A DNA stretch of 64,000 nt. It comes from Parvularcula marina. GTDB lineage: Bacteria > Pseudomonadota > Alphaproteobacteria > Caulobacterales > Parvularculaceae. Positions 23,066-31,678 of the stretch are shown one piece after another (within the stretch, counting starts at the first letter, position 1; the number at the start of each line of letters is the position of its first letter). A program made the translations under genes and the position numbers. The notes beneath the pieces are model-generated. The model was not told where the DNA came from. It saw nothing but the letters and a program-made list of their open reading frames with translations, and ran no database searches. The stretch is from assembly GCF_003399445.1 (NCBI RefSeq), contig NZ_QUQO01000001.1, forward strand, positions 1,175,001 through 1,239,000. The letters run 5' to 3'.

Positions 23066-24364
23066 CTATTCCGCCGCCATCACCGCCACATGCGGCTTGT
23101 TCGCGCGATAGGCCGTGATCTTGTCTTCGATCTCATGGCGGAAATGCTGGATCAGGCCCTGAATCGGCCAGGCCGCGGCATCGCCGAGCGCACAGATCGT
23201 GTGCCCTTCGATTTGCCCTGCCACATCGAGCAGCTTGTCGATCTCCCACATCTCCGCATCGCCCTTGGCCATGCGGGTGAGAACCCGCCACATCCAGCCT
23301 GTCCCCTCGCGGCAGGGCGTACACTGACCGCAGGATTCGTGCTTGTAGAAATAGGCAATCCGGGCAATTGCTTTGACCATGTCGGTCGATTTATCCATGA
23401 CGATAACGGCGGCGGTGCCAAGGCCCGACTGATGCTCACGCAGGGCATCGAAATCCATCAGCACATCATCGCAGATGTCTTTAGGCAGACAGCGCACGGA
23501 CGATCCGCCGGGGATCACCGCTTTGAGATTATCCCAGCCACCCTTCACGCCGCCGCAATGGGTTTCCAGCAGGTCTTTGAGCGAGATCGACATCTCCTCT
23601 TCGACATTGCAGGGCTTGTTCACGTGACCTGAGATACAGAAAAGCTTCGTGCCCGCATTATTCTCGCGACCAAAGCCCTTGAACCAGTCGGCCCCGCGGC
23701 GAAGGATCGTGCCAACAACAGCGATCGATTCCACATTATTGACCGTGGTCGGACAGCCATAAAGCCCCGCGCCCGCCGGGAACGGCGGTTTCAGGCGCGG
23801 CTGGCCTTTCTTGCCTTCAAGGCTTTCAAGAAGGGCCGTTTCCTCGCCGCAGATATAGGCGCCGGCGCCATGGGAAAGATAAAGGTCGAAATCCCAGCCA
23901 TGAATATTGCCCGGCCCGATCAACTTCGCCTCATAGGCTTCGTCGATGGCTTTCTGGAGCTGCTCGCGCTCGAAGATATATTCGCCGCGGATATAGATGT
24001 AGCAGGCATTCGCCTTCATCGCGAAGCTGGCGATCAGGCACCCTTCGATGAAGAGATGCGGATCATGCCGCATGATCTCGCGGTCCTTACAGGTGCCGGG
24101 CTCAGACTCGTCGGCATTGACGACGAGGTAATGCGGCCGGTCCTTCACTTCTTTGGGCATGAAGGACCATTTGAGACCCGTCGGGAAGCCCGCCCCGCCC
24201 CGGCCGCGAAGCCCTGAATCCTTGATCTGCCCGATGATCCAGTCTGGGCCCATATCGAGCATGTCCTTGGTCGCATTCCATGCGCCGCGCTTTTTCGCGC
24301 CTTCAAGGAAAGGGTCCTGAAGGCCATAGAGATTGGTGAAAATGCGGTCTTTATCCTGGAGCAT
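23066..24364 (-). CDS. nuoF: NADH-quinone oxidoreductase subunit F
   Basis: This 432-residue complex I subunit has the FMN/NADH site [16 protein letters not shown] near residues 52-68, [11 protein letters not shown] near 90-100, and the NAD-binding region [19 protein letters not shown]. The 4Fe-4S ligands are in [11 protein letters not shown] near 355, with a fourth Cys in [12 protein letters not shown]. It accepts electrons from NADH. It forms the input module with NuoE and NuoG, encoded about 11 kb to the right and 8 kb to the left on the same strand. The upstream neighbour is the divergent three-repeat secreted protein, so nuoF must have its own promoter in the ~150-bp gap. Confidence 0.97.
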   Translation of the reverse strand: MLQDKDRIFTNLYGLQDPFLEGAKKRGAWNATKDMLDMGPDWIIGQIKDSGLRGRGGAGFPTGLKWSFMPKEVKDRPHYLVVNADESEPGTCKDREIMRHDPHLFIEGCLIASFAMKANACYIYIRGEYIFEREQLQKAIDEAYEAKLIGPGNIHGWDFDLYLSHGAGAYICGEETALLESLEGKKGQPRLKPPFPAGAGLYGCPTTVNNVESIAVVGTILRRGADWFKGFGRENNAGTKLFCISGHVNKPCNVEEEMSISLKDLLETHCGGVKGGWDNLKAVIPGGSSVRCLPKDICDDVLMDFDALREHQSGLGTAAVIVMDKSTDMVKAIARIAYFYKHESCGQCTPCREGTGWMWRVLTRMAKGDAEMWEIDKLLDVAGQIEGHTICALGDAAAWPIQGLIQHFRHEIEDKITAYRANKPHVAVMAAE

Positions 24365-24511
24365 CGAAGGGTCCGGTCATCAGAATTGTCGATTGGCCGC
24401 GACGGTTAGGCGGAAACGGCGTGACGGGCAAGGCGGCACAGGCGCGCGAACTTGTCCACAAGGCCCGAATTGGGCTTATTCTCTCACCTGATTGGGACAG
24501 GGGAGAACATT

Positions 24512-25636
24512 ATGAGCAGGTCGTTGAAGGGTCTGTTGGCGGGACTGGCGGCAGTCAGCATCGGTGTGATGAGCGCGCAAGCCACTGAACCCGATTATGG
24601 GGATGCCGCGACCTGCTACCCGCTCTATTTCGCCGCTCAGGATAATATCGACAGCCTGCGACTGCTGGGTGCCGAGGACTGGGACCATCTGGGCGAAGCC
24701 CAATTCGACCAACGCGCCGCAAAGGCCAGTGAATTTCTAGGTTTTGCCAGCATGGCGTCTGCCGAATTCACCAGCCAGAATGAGTCCCAACGGCTCCGCC
24801 TCGCGCTCATTCAGACAAACAGGCCGACGATCAACGGCATGATGGCGCAGCTCGCTCATTGCGACAGAGTTTTCGGCATGACCCCGGTCATCACCCCGAA
24901 AAGCGATCGCGCAAAGGAGATCGTCTCTCGTCAGGACCGCATGCGTGACATCCCGGCAGCGGAAATTGTCGCCTGTTATCGGACATATGACGGCGGTGCG
25001 AAAACTCAGGCCGTGAAGCAGTCCCCTGTCGCCATGCTGTGGAACAATGGCGCCACGATCAATTTCAGCCTGCGCCAGTCCCAGCTTGAGCAGCGCGTGG
25101 ATGTGCAAAGCGCTTTTGCCAACATCCCGATGAGCGAAGTGAATGCAGACAAGGCCACCCTATGGGAAGGCAAACTGCCCGCCGCCGTCGAGGGGCAGGA
25201 CAATGCGGCCCAGAACGCCTTCTGGAAGGATGTCGCCGCCTGTGACGCGAAATTCGAGATGGGCGCGCGGATTGAGCCAAGCAAGCTTGCCAATCCTAAT
25301 CCATCGCATGCGGAATGTTCGTCGTCCTATGCAGCATTGCGCGGTATCTACCAGACGAACCCGCAGGCGGCAGGCTACTTCCAGCAGCGCGGCATCCATG
25401 CCGCCCGGTTCATCAAACTACTTGATCCATCAAAGACGGATCAGGAAATCATCGCCGCACTCGACGCCAAGGCGATGGAAAAACTGAGCACTTTCCAGCT
25501 GCCTGACGGCCAGATGGACTACCGCCAGGTCGCCCGAACCTTTGCAGAGGTCGAAACCTGCGACCATCTTTACGGGTTGGAGCCGACCCAGATGCCAGAG
25601 GACGTCTACAGACAATCGCGTATGCAGCGGGATTAG
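24512..25636 (+). CDS. Secreted protein with three internal cysteine-paired repeats
   Basis: This 374-residue protein has a clean signal peptide (MSRSLKGLLAGLAAVSIGV, cleavage after AQA). I do not recognise the family. The mature part reads as three ~105-residue repeats. Each opens with C-x3-Y (ATCYPLY, VACYRTY, AECSSSY) and closes with a CD-x-x-[FY] motif followed by Pro (HCDRVFGMTP, ACDAKFEMGA..P, TCDHLYGLEP). The paired Cys in each unit suggest a disulfide, fitting periplasmic folding. Between them the repeats are mostly alpha-helical and polar. ATG 24512 has GGGGAGAA upstream; the longer open frame to 24452 lacks a signal. It is transcribed away from nuoF. Confidence 0.75.
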   Translation: MSRSLKGLLAGLAAVSIGVMSAQATEPDYGDAATCYPLYFAAQDNIDSLRLLGAEDWDHLGEAQFDQRAAKASEFLGFASMASAEFTSQNESQRLRLALIQTNRPTINGMMAQLAHCDRVFGMTPVITPKSDRAKEIVSRQDRMRDIPAAEIVACYRTYDGGAKTQAVKQSPVAMLWNNGATINFSLRQSQLEQRVDVQSAFANIPMSEVNADKATLWEGKLPAAVEGQDNAAQNAFWKDVAACDAKFEMGARIEPSKLANPNPSHAECSSSYAALRGIYQTNPQAAGYFQQRGIHAARFIKLLDPSKTDQEIIAALDAKAMEKLSTFQLPDGQMDYRQVARTFAEVETCDHLYGLEPTQMPEDVYRQSRMQRD

Positions 25637-25749
25637 AAGTGAGCCTTCATCGCGAAGGCCCAGCGAAGTTGCAGGAGAGGTCAGCCATCCTCAATCGGCA
25701 CGGGAATTTCCGGCCCACCTCCCCCACTTCTCCGCTTGGGGCTATGGGG

Positions 25750-27807
25750 TCAGAATTGCCAACCAACCCCTGCCGAAGCGCCGAGATTGTTCGCTGAATT
25801 GTAGTTGGCCCCGACTTTCAGCAAGGCATGACCTTCAGCAAAAGCCCGTGAGAAGCCGAACGCGACCCCGTGTTGGTTTTCATAGAGACCGACGCCGAGC
25901 GCGAGCATGCTCTTGCCTCGCTCATTTGCCTGAGGCAGGCCAGCTGCGGCCAACGCACTGGCGGTGCCAGCATTTGAATGCCGCTCGAGCGCATCGAAAC
26001 TGAGATTAATGTTCTCAATCTGCTGGTCCGTATACGCCATCGACTGAGCCACTGCATCGTTCAGCCCCTCATTGAGCTGCTCGACATTGACCGCATCCGT
26101 CGGCGCAACGCCTCTTGCGACATTCTGCAGCCGAACAGGATCGCCTCCCGGACCAAAAGTCACAGCCTGCCCTCCCGCATCATACTGGACGGAATTTGCA
26201 GAAAGAACGAGCGCCTGATCAGCCGTTGCCTGTGCTGAGGCGACATTCTGATTGGTCTGCCATAGCTGGCCGCCATTGACGGCCTGTGTTGATCCCTCAC
26301 TGACGTCTCCGTCCGCCACATTGCTGACGACAACAGCTCCGCCAGAAGCCCCGACAAAGGTGACATTATCTGTCTGCGTTCCATCATTAGGCTGATCGGG
26401 CGTAGCAGGATCCGCGTAGACGACAGCTCCCGTGCCGCCGCTGGCCGTGAAGTTGTTGAACTGCTGCTGCAGATTATTGATCGCTGTTGTGTTGAAGGTA
26501 ACCGCCTGGTTGGTGGCAAACAGCTGCGCACCCGTGACAGCATCGCTTGATGCTGCTGACAGGGAACCGTCAATAAGGTTGGTCAGGCGCGTTCCCCCTG
26601 CCCCGGCCAGGGTGACCGTACCGAAGCTGCCGTCATCATACTGAACGCTATTGGCGGTCTCCCCATCGATCGCTGCTTCGATTGTGGTGTAGGATGTTCC
26701 ATCCACGGTGAAGGGTCCGTCCACCTGTTGGCTCACCGGGTTGAACGATACGCCGCCCCCGATGAGTGCCGCAACAGAGACACCAACCGGGCCCAGATCG
26801 CCCGTTGGCGTCCCGCCAGCCGCAGCATTGAGCGCAGCAATCGCTCCGCCTACGGTATTATAGCCTACGCCGTTGACCGTATAGGAAGGCGCAGAAATCT
26901 GGGCCGTCAGCCCGTCGTAAGACGCCCCGCCGCCCAGATGGGCTGCAATATCCGTCCCCAGGGTATCAATGCTGATATCCAGAGCTGATGCGACGCCTGT
27001 GAGCTGCGCGACATTGACGGCATCGGTATCCGCAGACCCAGCTGCGAGATTAGTAAGCTGTCGGGCCGCACCCGCACTGCCAATGGAGACTTCACCGACT
27101 GAGCTTTGAGCGCCTGTTACACCGATGGCGGTATAGCTGGCTGTCCCTCCCCGAAGCGCGATTGAGTTCTGCCCAAGGGCGGCAGAGTTCGCAGCATCGA
27201 CCGATGCCCCAGCGCCTAGCGCAAGACTCCCAACGGCATTAGCTGCAACATTCGCATCTGTCCCGAGCGCAATCGACTGGGTCGCGGTCGCATCCGTGAC
27301 GGCGTTATTCCCGAAAGCGATCGAGTCTGCCTCGCCCGCAATAGCCGCCTCGCCTCCCGTCCCAAGTCCGGTAATCTGGTTGCCACCAATGGAGATGCCG
27401 CCTTCGGTGTCCAGTTGGAATGCATCAGCTGTTGCCGCGCACATGTCAGCCGGCCCAACGAGATCGCCGTCGAGAGCAACAACCTGCAAAGAGATATTCC
27501 CGCCTGCTGCGGCGTCAGATAGCAACGTCGTCGTATCAATCGATAAATCCGGAATCGTCGCACCAACAATTGGGATAATCTCTATAATCCCCAAAGCATT
27601 GTTGACCGTATTTTCTGTCGGCGCGACAATCCCTTCTATAATAGGTGTGATGACATCCGTTATGGTACTTCTACTGAGAGAAACACCGGAACATACACTT
27701 ACAGCATCACCTGGCGCTATTTGAGCACTAGCCGGATTATTATAGAATAATGCGGATATTGCACTCACACCAACACACAAACGGAAGCGCATGATACGCT
27801 TTGACAT
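25750..27807 (-). CDS. Trimeric autotransporter adhesin (YadA-like)
   Basis: This protein of about 685 residues has a signal peptide (VGVSAISALFYNNPASA region). A head with YadA-type hexad repeats follows (residues about 160-220, patterns SIALGTDA, SLALGAGA). A stalk contains four neck or ISneck-like units, recognisable by LTNLAAGSADTDAVNVAQL, LTNLIDGSLS.., VSNVADGDVSEG.. and LQNVARGVAPTDAVNVEQL. A C-terminal YadA anchor ends ASAGVGWQF, four beta strands from about 600. It should trimerise and mediate attachment or autoaggregation without a separate secretion partner. Base composition around its start is clearly lower in GC than the neighbours. The long AT-rich leader upstream carries clustered GANTC sites. 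ATG 27807 is chosen over the in-frame codon at 27819. Confidence 0.93.
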   Translation of the reverse strand: MSKRIMRFRLCVGVSAISALFYNNPASAQIAPGDAVSVCSGVSLSRSTITDVITPIIEGIVAPTENTVNNALGIIEIIPIVGATIPDLSIDTTTLLSDAAAGGNISLQVVALDGDLVGPADMCAATADAFQLDTEGGISIGGNQITGLGTGGEAAIAGEADSIAFGNNAVTDATATQSIALGTDANVAANAVGSLALGAGASVDAANSAALGQNSIALRGGTASYTAIGVTGAQSSVGEVSIGSAGAARQLTNLAAGSADTDAVNVAQLTGVASALDISIDTLGTDIAAHLGGGASYDGLTAQISAPSYTVNGVGYNTVGGAIAALNAAAGGTPTGDLGPVGVSVAALIGGGVSFNPVSQQVDGPFTVDGTSYTTIEAAIDGETANSVQYDDGSFGTVTLAGAGGTRLTNLIDGSLSAASSDAVTGAQLFATNQAVTFNTTAINNLQQQFNNFTASGGTGAVVYADPATPDQPNDGTQTDNVTFVGASGGAVVVSNVADGDVSEGSTQAVNGGQLWQTNQNVASAQATADQALVLSANSVQYDAGGQAVTFGPGGDPVRLQNVARGVAPTDAVNVEQLNEGLNDAVAQSMAYTDQQIENINLSFDALERHSNAGTASALAAAGLPQANERGKSMLALGVGLYENQHGVAFGFSRAFAEGHALLKVGANYNSANNLGASAGVGWQF

Positions 27808-28362
27808 AGTATAAACCACACTCCACCTCCCAGATATATATATACATCATGCAATAATCCAAAATCTTGACTCTGATTATGACAAATATATGCCTTGTTT
27901 GGAGTCATGCAGAGTCGAATTGAATCGACTATTAATTAGAATCAGAGACTATATTTGTGTGCACTGCACATTTTTGGTCGATGGAATCTACTGCTTTGAT
28001 ATTCAATCACACTTTGTGACACAACCTATTTGTGTGTCTAATATTATTTCTCTACCTTAGTTTGTGACTGCGACTCAATATCGCCGCCAGTGGCAGCAGC
28101 CCTGCGTCAACGCTCTGAACTGCCGGCACTTATATGCTATTATTTGGATTTATCGATATACATAAAAGCTATTTCGCCTTCACATCGCGTACCACTACCA
28201 GTACGGGCAAGAGCAGTTTATGCCACCCTATGGTTGCGTCAGAATGTCGCAATTATAACCAGATGTTAGCCATCGGCGCGCGGACCAATAGCCCTTTTAA
28301 CTGCATTACGAACGCGCGCAGTCATCTATACTTGAACGTCAGTAATCCCCATTCACCAGGGG
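27808..28362. other. AT-rich leader region upstream of the adhesin gene, no gene called
   Basis: About 550 bp separate the adhesin start from the end of the M28 peptidase gene. The first ~250 bp are markedly AT-rich with many inverted repeats: AGTCGA-6-TCGACT (27913-27930) nested in CTCTGATT..AATCAGAG (27871-27947); TGTGCA-C-TGCACA (27958-27970) followed by a T-run; and GACACAA..TTGTGTGTC near 28018-28037. The plus-strand frame at 28134-28466 runs antisense into the peptidase gene and has no recognisable features. Confidence 0.7.
27869..28076. promoter_or_regulatory. Cluster of seven GANTC (CcrM-type) methylation sites
   Basis: GANTC occurs at 27869, 27902, 27912, 27922, 27939, 27984 and 28072. 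By base composition fewer than one would be expected in this length. GANTC is the target of the alphaproteobacterial cell-cycle methylase CcrM, and promoters with such sites can be controlled by GcrA. The cluster lies 60-270 bp upstream of the adhesin start codon. Confidence 0.6.
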
Positions 28363-29724
28363 TCAAAACGCGCCCGCTGCGCCGGGGAAGACAACTGGCG
28401 TTTCAGAGCCGTCCTTTGCGACAGCAGAGACACCGAAATAGTAATTGTCGATCACGATGTTCGTGAAATCCCACACTGTGACATTCCCGACGAAACGGGA
28501 ATTCGTCCATTGCGGCGCTGTCGTCTCACGCCAGTAAACCCGGTATCCGGCAAGGTTCTTCATCGCCTTTTTGTCTCCGCCATGCTCCCAGGTGAGCTTG
28601 GCGGAGGGCTGGACCGCCCCTTCGGCTTTGACATTGGCAGGGAATGGCGGCGCGCCAGCGATCCCGGCAAGCGTCACCATGTTGAGCGCCGTCAGCTTGG
28701 CGGCATATCCCGCATCGACTCCATCGAGCGTATCGCCATATTCACGGCCCTCCTCTGTCCGAAGGTCCTGATGCTGACGGTCATAATGCTCATGGGTTTC
28801 CATGATCCGCACGCCCGGAATGCCAACTGCATTGAAGGGCCGGTGATGCCCACCCCGCCCGAACCGGTCGAGACGGTAGATCATCATGACATCGAGATTG
28901 GTCAGATACTGATCCGCCATGCGGTCAATATAGCGCGCAAGGTTCCGCGACGGGCTGTCGACTTCGCCACCGGTAAAGCGGCGGGCGCGTGCTTCTTCGG
29001 GCGTCTCGACTGCCCGCGTGCCCTCTGAGAATACCCGTGCCACCGTATTATCCGTAACCCCATCAATGCCGGAGATATTCGAGATCATGTCATTGTTGAG
29101 GACGGCCTTGATCTGCCAGCCCTCATCGAGCGCATGTTGCGCAACGATCTTGCCGCCAAACAGCCCCTGCTCTTCACCCGCAAGGCCGGCATAAATGATC
29201 GTCCCATCGAACTCATATTTTGAGAGGATGCGTGCGGCTTCAATCGTCCCCGCCATGCCGCTGGCATTATCATTCGCCCCCGGACTGTCGGACGTTGCGT
29301 TCATGGCGTCCGTTACCCGGCTGTCGATATCGCCCGACATCATGACCATGCGGTTCGGGTCGCGCTTGCCGCGCTGGATCGCGAGCACCGAGACGACCTC
29401 GACCGGATCTGGGATGCGCGTCTCGCCGGAGACCGTGTCCCCGACATAGATCACCTCAAGGCAGCCGCCGCATTCATCTGAAATCTTCTCGAACTCGGCG
29501 AAAATCCAGCGCCGGGCCGCGCCGATGCCGCGCGTGTCGCTCTCTGTTTCTGACGCCGTGTGCCGCGTGCCGAAACTCACCAGCTTTTCAATGTCGGCAT
29601 AAATCCGGTCCGCCGATGGCGCCTCGGCGATGTCATAAAGCTTCATGACCTCCGAAGGCGGCGCGGTCTGGGCAGTTGCGGCGGCGCCCAGCATCAGGGC
29701 GGTGGTGATGGCGGCAAGTCTGAT
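28363..29724 (-). CDS. Secreted M28-family metallopeptidase with C-terminal beta domain
   Basis: This protein of about 453 residues has a signal peptide (LAAITTALMLGAAATAQ) and a zinc-peptidase domain. A C-terminal fibronectin-like segment contains the GYRVYWRETTAPQW strand pair. Metal-site motifs are present: PGANDNASG, AGEEQGLFG, NNDMIS and ETHEHYDRQHQDL. The first ligand motif reads MSGDIDSR where most M28 enzymes have GHxDS, so the usual His is Asp. Such peptidases act in the periplasm or outside the cell on peptides. The start is MIRLAAI at 29724; an in-frame upstream ATG at 29742 is possible. It is unrelated in detail to the other M28 enzyme at 5616-7061. Confidence 0.87.
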   Translation of the reverse strand: MRLAAITTALMLGAAATAQTAPPSEVMKLYDIAEAPSADRIYADIEKLVSFGTRHTASETESDTRGIGAARRWIFAEFEKISDECGGCLEVIYVGDTVSGETRIPDPVEVVSVLAIQRGKRDPNRMVMMSGDIDSRVTDAMNATSDSPGANDNASGMAGTIEAARILSKYEFDGTIIYAGLAGEEQGLFGGKIVAQHALDEGWQIKAVLNNDMISNISGIDGVTDNTVARVFSEGTRAVETPEEARARRFTGGEVDSPSRNLARYIDRMADQYLTNLDVMMIYRLDRFGRGGHHRPFNAVGIPGVRIMETHEHYDRQHQDLRTEEGREYGDTLDGVDAGYAAKLTALNMVTLAGIAGAPPFPANVKAEGAVQPSAKLTWEHGGDKKAMKNLAGYRVYWRETTAPQWTNSRFVGNVTVWDFTNIVIDNYYFGVSAVAKDGSETPVVFPGAAGAF

Positions 29725-29783
29725 CATGGAGGCAATCCTCATTTTTGCCGGACCATGCGATATTCGGGCGAGCGCCGCAAATC

Positions 29784-30212
29784 CTAGCGTGAGGGATAAT
29801 ACCAGACCCGTCGGATCAGCCCCTCGTCGAGCTGATAGACCGCGATGGAGGACTGCTCTTTTTCCTCGCCATCGGCGCCTGTCCAGCTCGCGGTTTCCGT
29901 GACAGCAACGAAGTCGTCATTGACCGACCAGTTTGAAAGCTCACCATGCGGAAAAGTGGCGGAGACGAAATGCCCCGTCATCTCTTCTGCCAGCGCCGCT
30001 GTCCCTGCGGAAAAGACCTCGCTCTCTGATCCATCGACCGCGATCCATTCGATATCGGGATGGGCGAGAGCCATCATGCCGTCGAGATCCTTGGCATTAT
30101 ACGCTGCCACAAAGCCCTCAATCACGTCGCGGCTCGCCGGCATCTCATCCGGCTCGGCATGCCCCATCCCGGTGAGCAACAAGATCGCAGCGATCATCGC
30201 AAGAGGTTTCAT
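29784..30212 (-). CDS. Secreted SnoaL/NTF2-like protein
   Basis: This 142-residue protein has a short signal peptide (MKPLAMIAAILLLTGMGHA) and an NTF2-like cone fold. The first helix is VIEGFVAAYNAKDLDGMMALAHPDIEW, the strands include SESEVFSAGTAALAEEMTGHF, and the C-terminal sheet ends LIRRVWYYPSR. The fold is used by enzymes and binding proteins alike, so no activity can be assigned. ATG 30212 has AAGGAG at good spacing; the frame stays open upstream to 30296. It is divergent from the CoA-transferase and upstream of the M28 gene on the same strand. Confidence 0.85.
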   Translation of the reverse strand: MKPLAMIAAILLLTGMGHAEPDEMPASRDVIEGFVAAYNAKDLDGMMALAHPDIEWIAVDGSESEVFSAGTAALAEEMTGHFVSATFPHGELSNWSVNDDFVAVTETASWTGADGEEKEQSSIAVYQLDEGLIRRVWYYPSR

Positions 30213-30323
30213 GGCGCGCTCCTTCTTCCTCTCCTTCAGCCTATCGAAGCCCCCCGGCCGTGACGAGTCTGCGATGCGGTGCCCAGTTGTCGTCACACCG
30301 ACGCGCTGTGCTAGTCAGCCCGG

Positions 30324-31676
30324 ATGAGAGAGATCAGCGACGCCTTAGGGCTGGAGATATCGCCGCGGGTCACCGGCAGCGGGCAATTGCCCTCCTGCTA
30401 TGCGGTGACGGATCTGGCCGTTCATTCCTTTGCCGCGATCGGGACGGCGCTTGCTGGCCTGATGATGGAAATGGGCCTGACGCGAGAGCCCGCGCCAGTC
30501 ACCGTTGACCGGCGGCTCGCCTCCCTCTGGTTTGGCTTCTCGATCCATCCGCAGGGCTGGGAGCTGCCGCCCGTCTGGGATCCCATGGCAGGGGATTATG
30601 AGACAATCGACGGGTGGATTCGTCTTCACACGAACCTCCCCCATCACCGGCAGGCAGCTTTGCGCGTTCTTGGCACCGAGCCGACCCGTGACAGCACCGC
30701 GCCTGCCGTCCGTGAATGGCAGAAGGATGATCTTGAAGCCGCCATCGTGGCCCAAGGTGGCGTCGCTGCCGCCATGCATTCCCGCGCCGAATGGCAGGCC
30801 AATCCGCAAGGCATGGCCGTCGCCGCCGAACCGCTGATCGGTTGGAGTGATCCGGTTCAATCCGCCCCCAGACAATGGGAAGGCACAGCAGACCGCCCGC
30901 TGAAGGGACTGCGCATACTCGACCTCACTCGCGTCCTCGCAGGGCCCGTCGCAACCCGCACCCTTGCCGGCTATGGCGCGGAAGTCCTGCGCATCGATCC
31001 GCCCGGCTGGGATGAGGCCAATGTCATTCCCGAAGTGACGCTGGGCAAACGCTGCGCCCATCTCGACCTCAAAACCCCGCAGGGGCGCGAGATTCTCGAA
31101 GACCTGCTCTCGCAAGCAGACATCCTTGTTCACGGCTACCGGCCGGGCGCGCTGGAGGCGCTAGGTCTCGATGCCTCGCGCCGGCGATTGCTTTCCCCCG
31201 GCCTGATCGAGATTACACTCGATGCCTATGGCTGGACCGGGCCCTGGGCGGGACGGCGCGGTTTTGACAGCCTTGTGCAGATGTCTTCGGGTATCGCCGA
31301 TCAGGGCATGAATTGGGCGAGCACGGATAAACCTCACCCCCTGCCCTGTCAGGCCCTCGATTTTGCCACAGGCTATCTGATGGCCGCCGCCGCCATGGTC
31401 GCGCTCCGAAAATCCCTTTCAGGCAGCGTTCATTCCGCCCGGTTCTCCCTCGCCCGGACGGCAGAACTCCTCGCATCCTATCCGGCACCGGAGATACAGA
31501 CCTTCCCCATGTCATCGTCTACGGACGATCTTGATGAGAAGATCGAGGAAACCAGCTGGGGCCCCGCAAAAAGATTGAGGCCGCCCTTGCACGGGAGCGG
31601 CCTCATTTGGGGTTGGGACCGTCAGGCCACCGAGTTGGGCGCCTCCCTCCCCCAATGGGCAGGACGCACCCCGTAA
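30324..31676 (+). CDS. CaiB/BaiF-type (class III) CoA-transferase with permuted domain order
   Basis: This 450-residue protein has the usual class III N-terminal signature (LKGLRILDLTRVLAGPVATRTLAGYGAEVL) only from residue about 193. TPQGREILEDLLSQADILVHGYRPGALEALGL, PGLIEITLDAYGWTGPW and RRGFDSLVQMSSGIADQ follow. The first 190 residues contain pieces that in classical members come late (GDYETIDGWIRLHTN, RAEWQANPQGMAV). So the two halves appear swapped relative to formyl-CoA transferase, as in a known ~450-residue subgroup. It should transfer CoA between carboxylic acids in the cytoplasm; substrates are unknown. It faces away from the NTF2-like gene and converges on the TonB receptor, 2 bp between stops. 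Confidence 0.85.
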   Translation: MREISDALGLEISPRVTGSGQLPSCYAVTDLAVHSFAAIGTALAGLMMEMGLTREPAPVTVDRRLASLWFGFSIHPQGWELPPVWDPMAGDYETIDGWIRLHTNLPHHRQAALRVLGTEPTRDSTAPAVREWQKDDLEAAIVAQGGVAAAMHSRAEWQANPQGMAVAAEPLIGWSDPVQSAPRQWEGTADRPLKGLRILDLTRVLAGPVATRTLAGYGAEVLRIDPPGWDEANVIPEVTLGKRCAHLDLKTPQGREILEDLLSQADILVHGYRPGALEALGLDASRRRLLSPGLIEITLDAYGWTGPWAGRRGFDSLVQMSSGIADQGMNWASTDKPHPLPCQALDFATGYLMAAAAMVALRKSLSGSVHSARFSLARTAELLASYPAPEIQTFPMSSSTDDLDEKIEETSWGPAKRLRPPLHGSGLIWGWDRQATELGASLPQWAGRTP

Positions 31677-31678
31677 CG

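Noticed and set aside
28134-28466. Plus-strand ORF in the AT-rich region near the adhesin
   Set aside because: It overlaps the M28 peptidase 3' end antisense and has no signal, family resemblance or ribosome-binding site.
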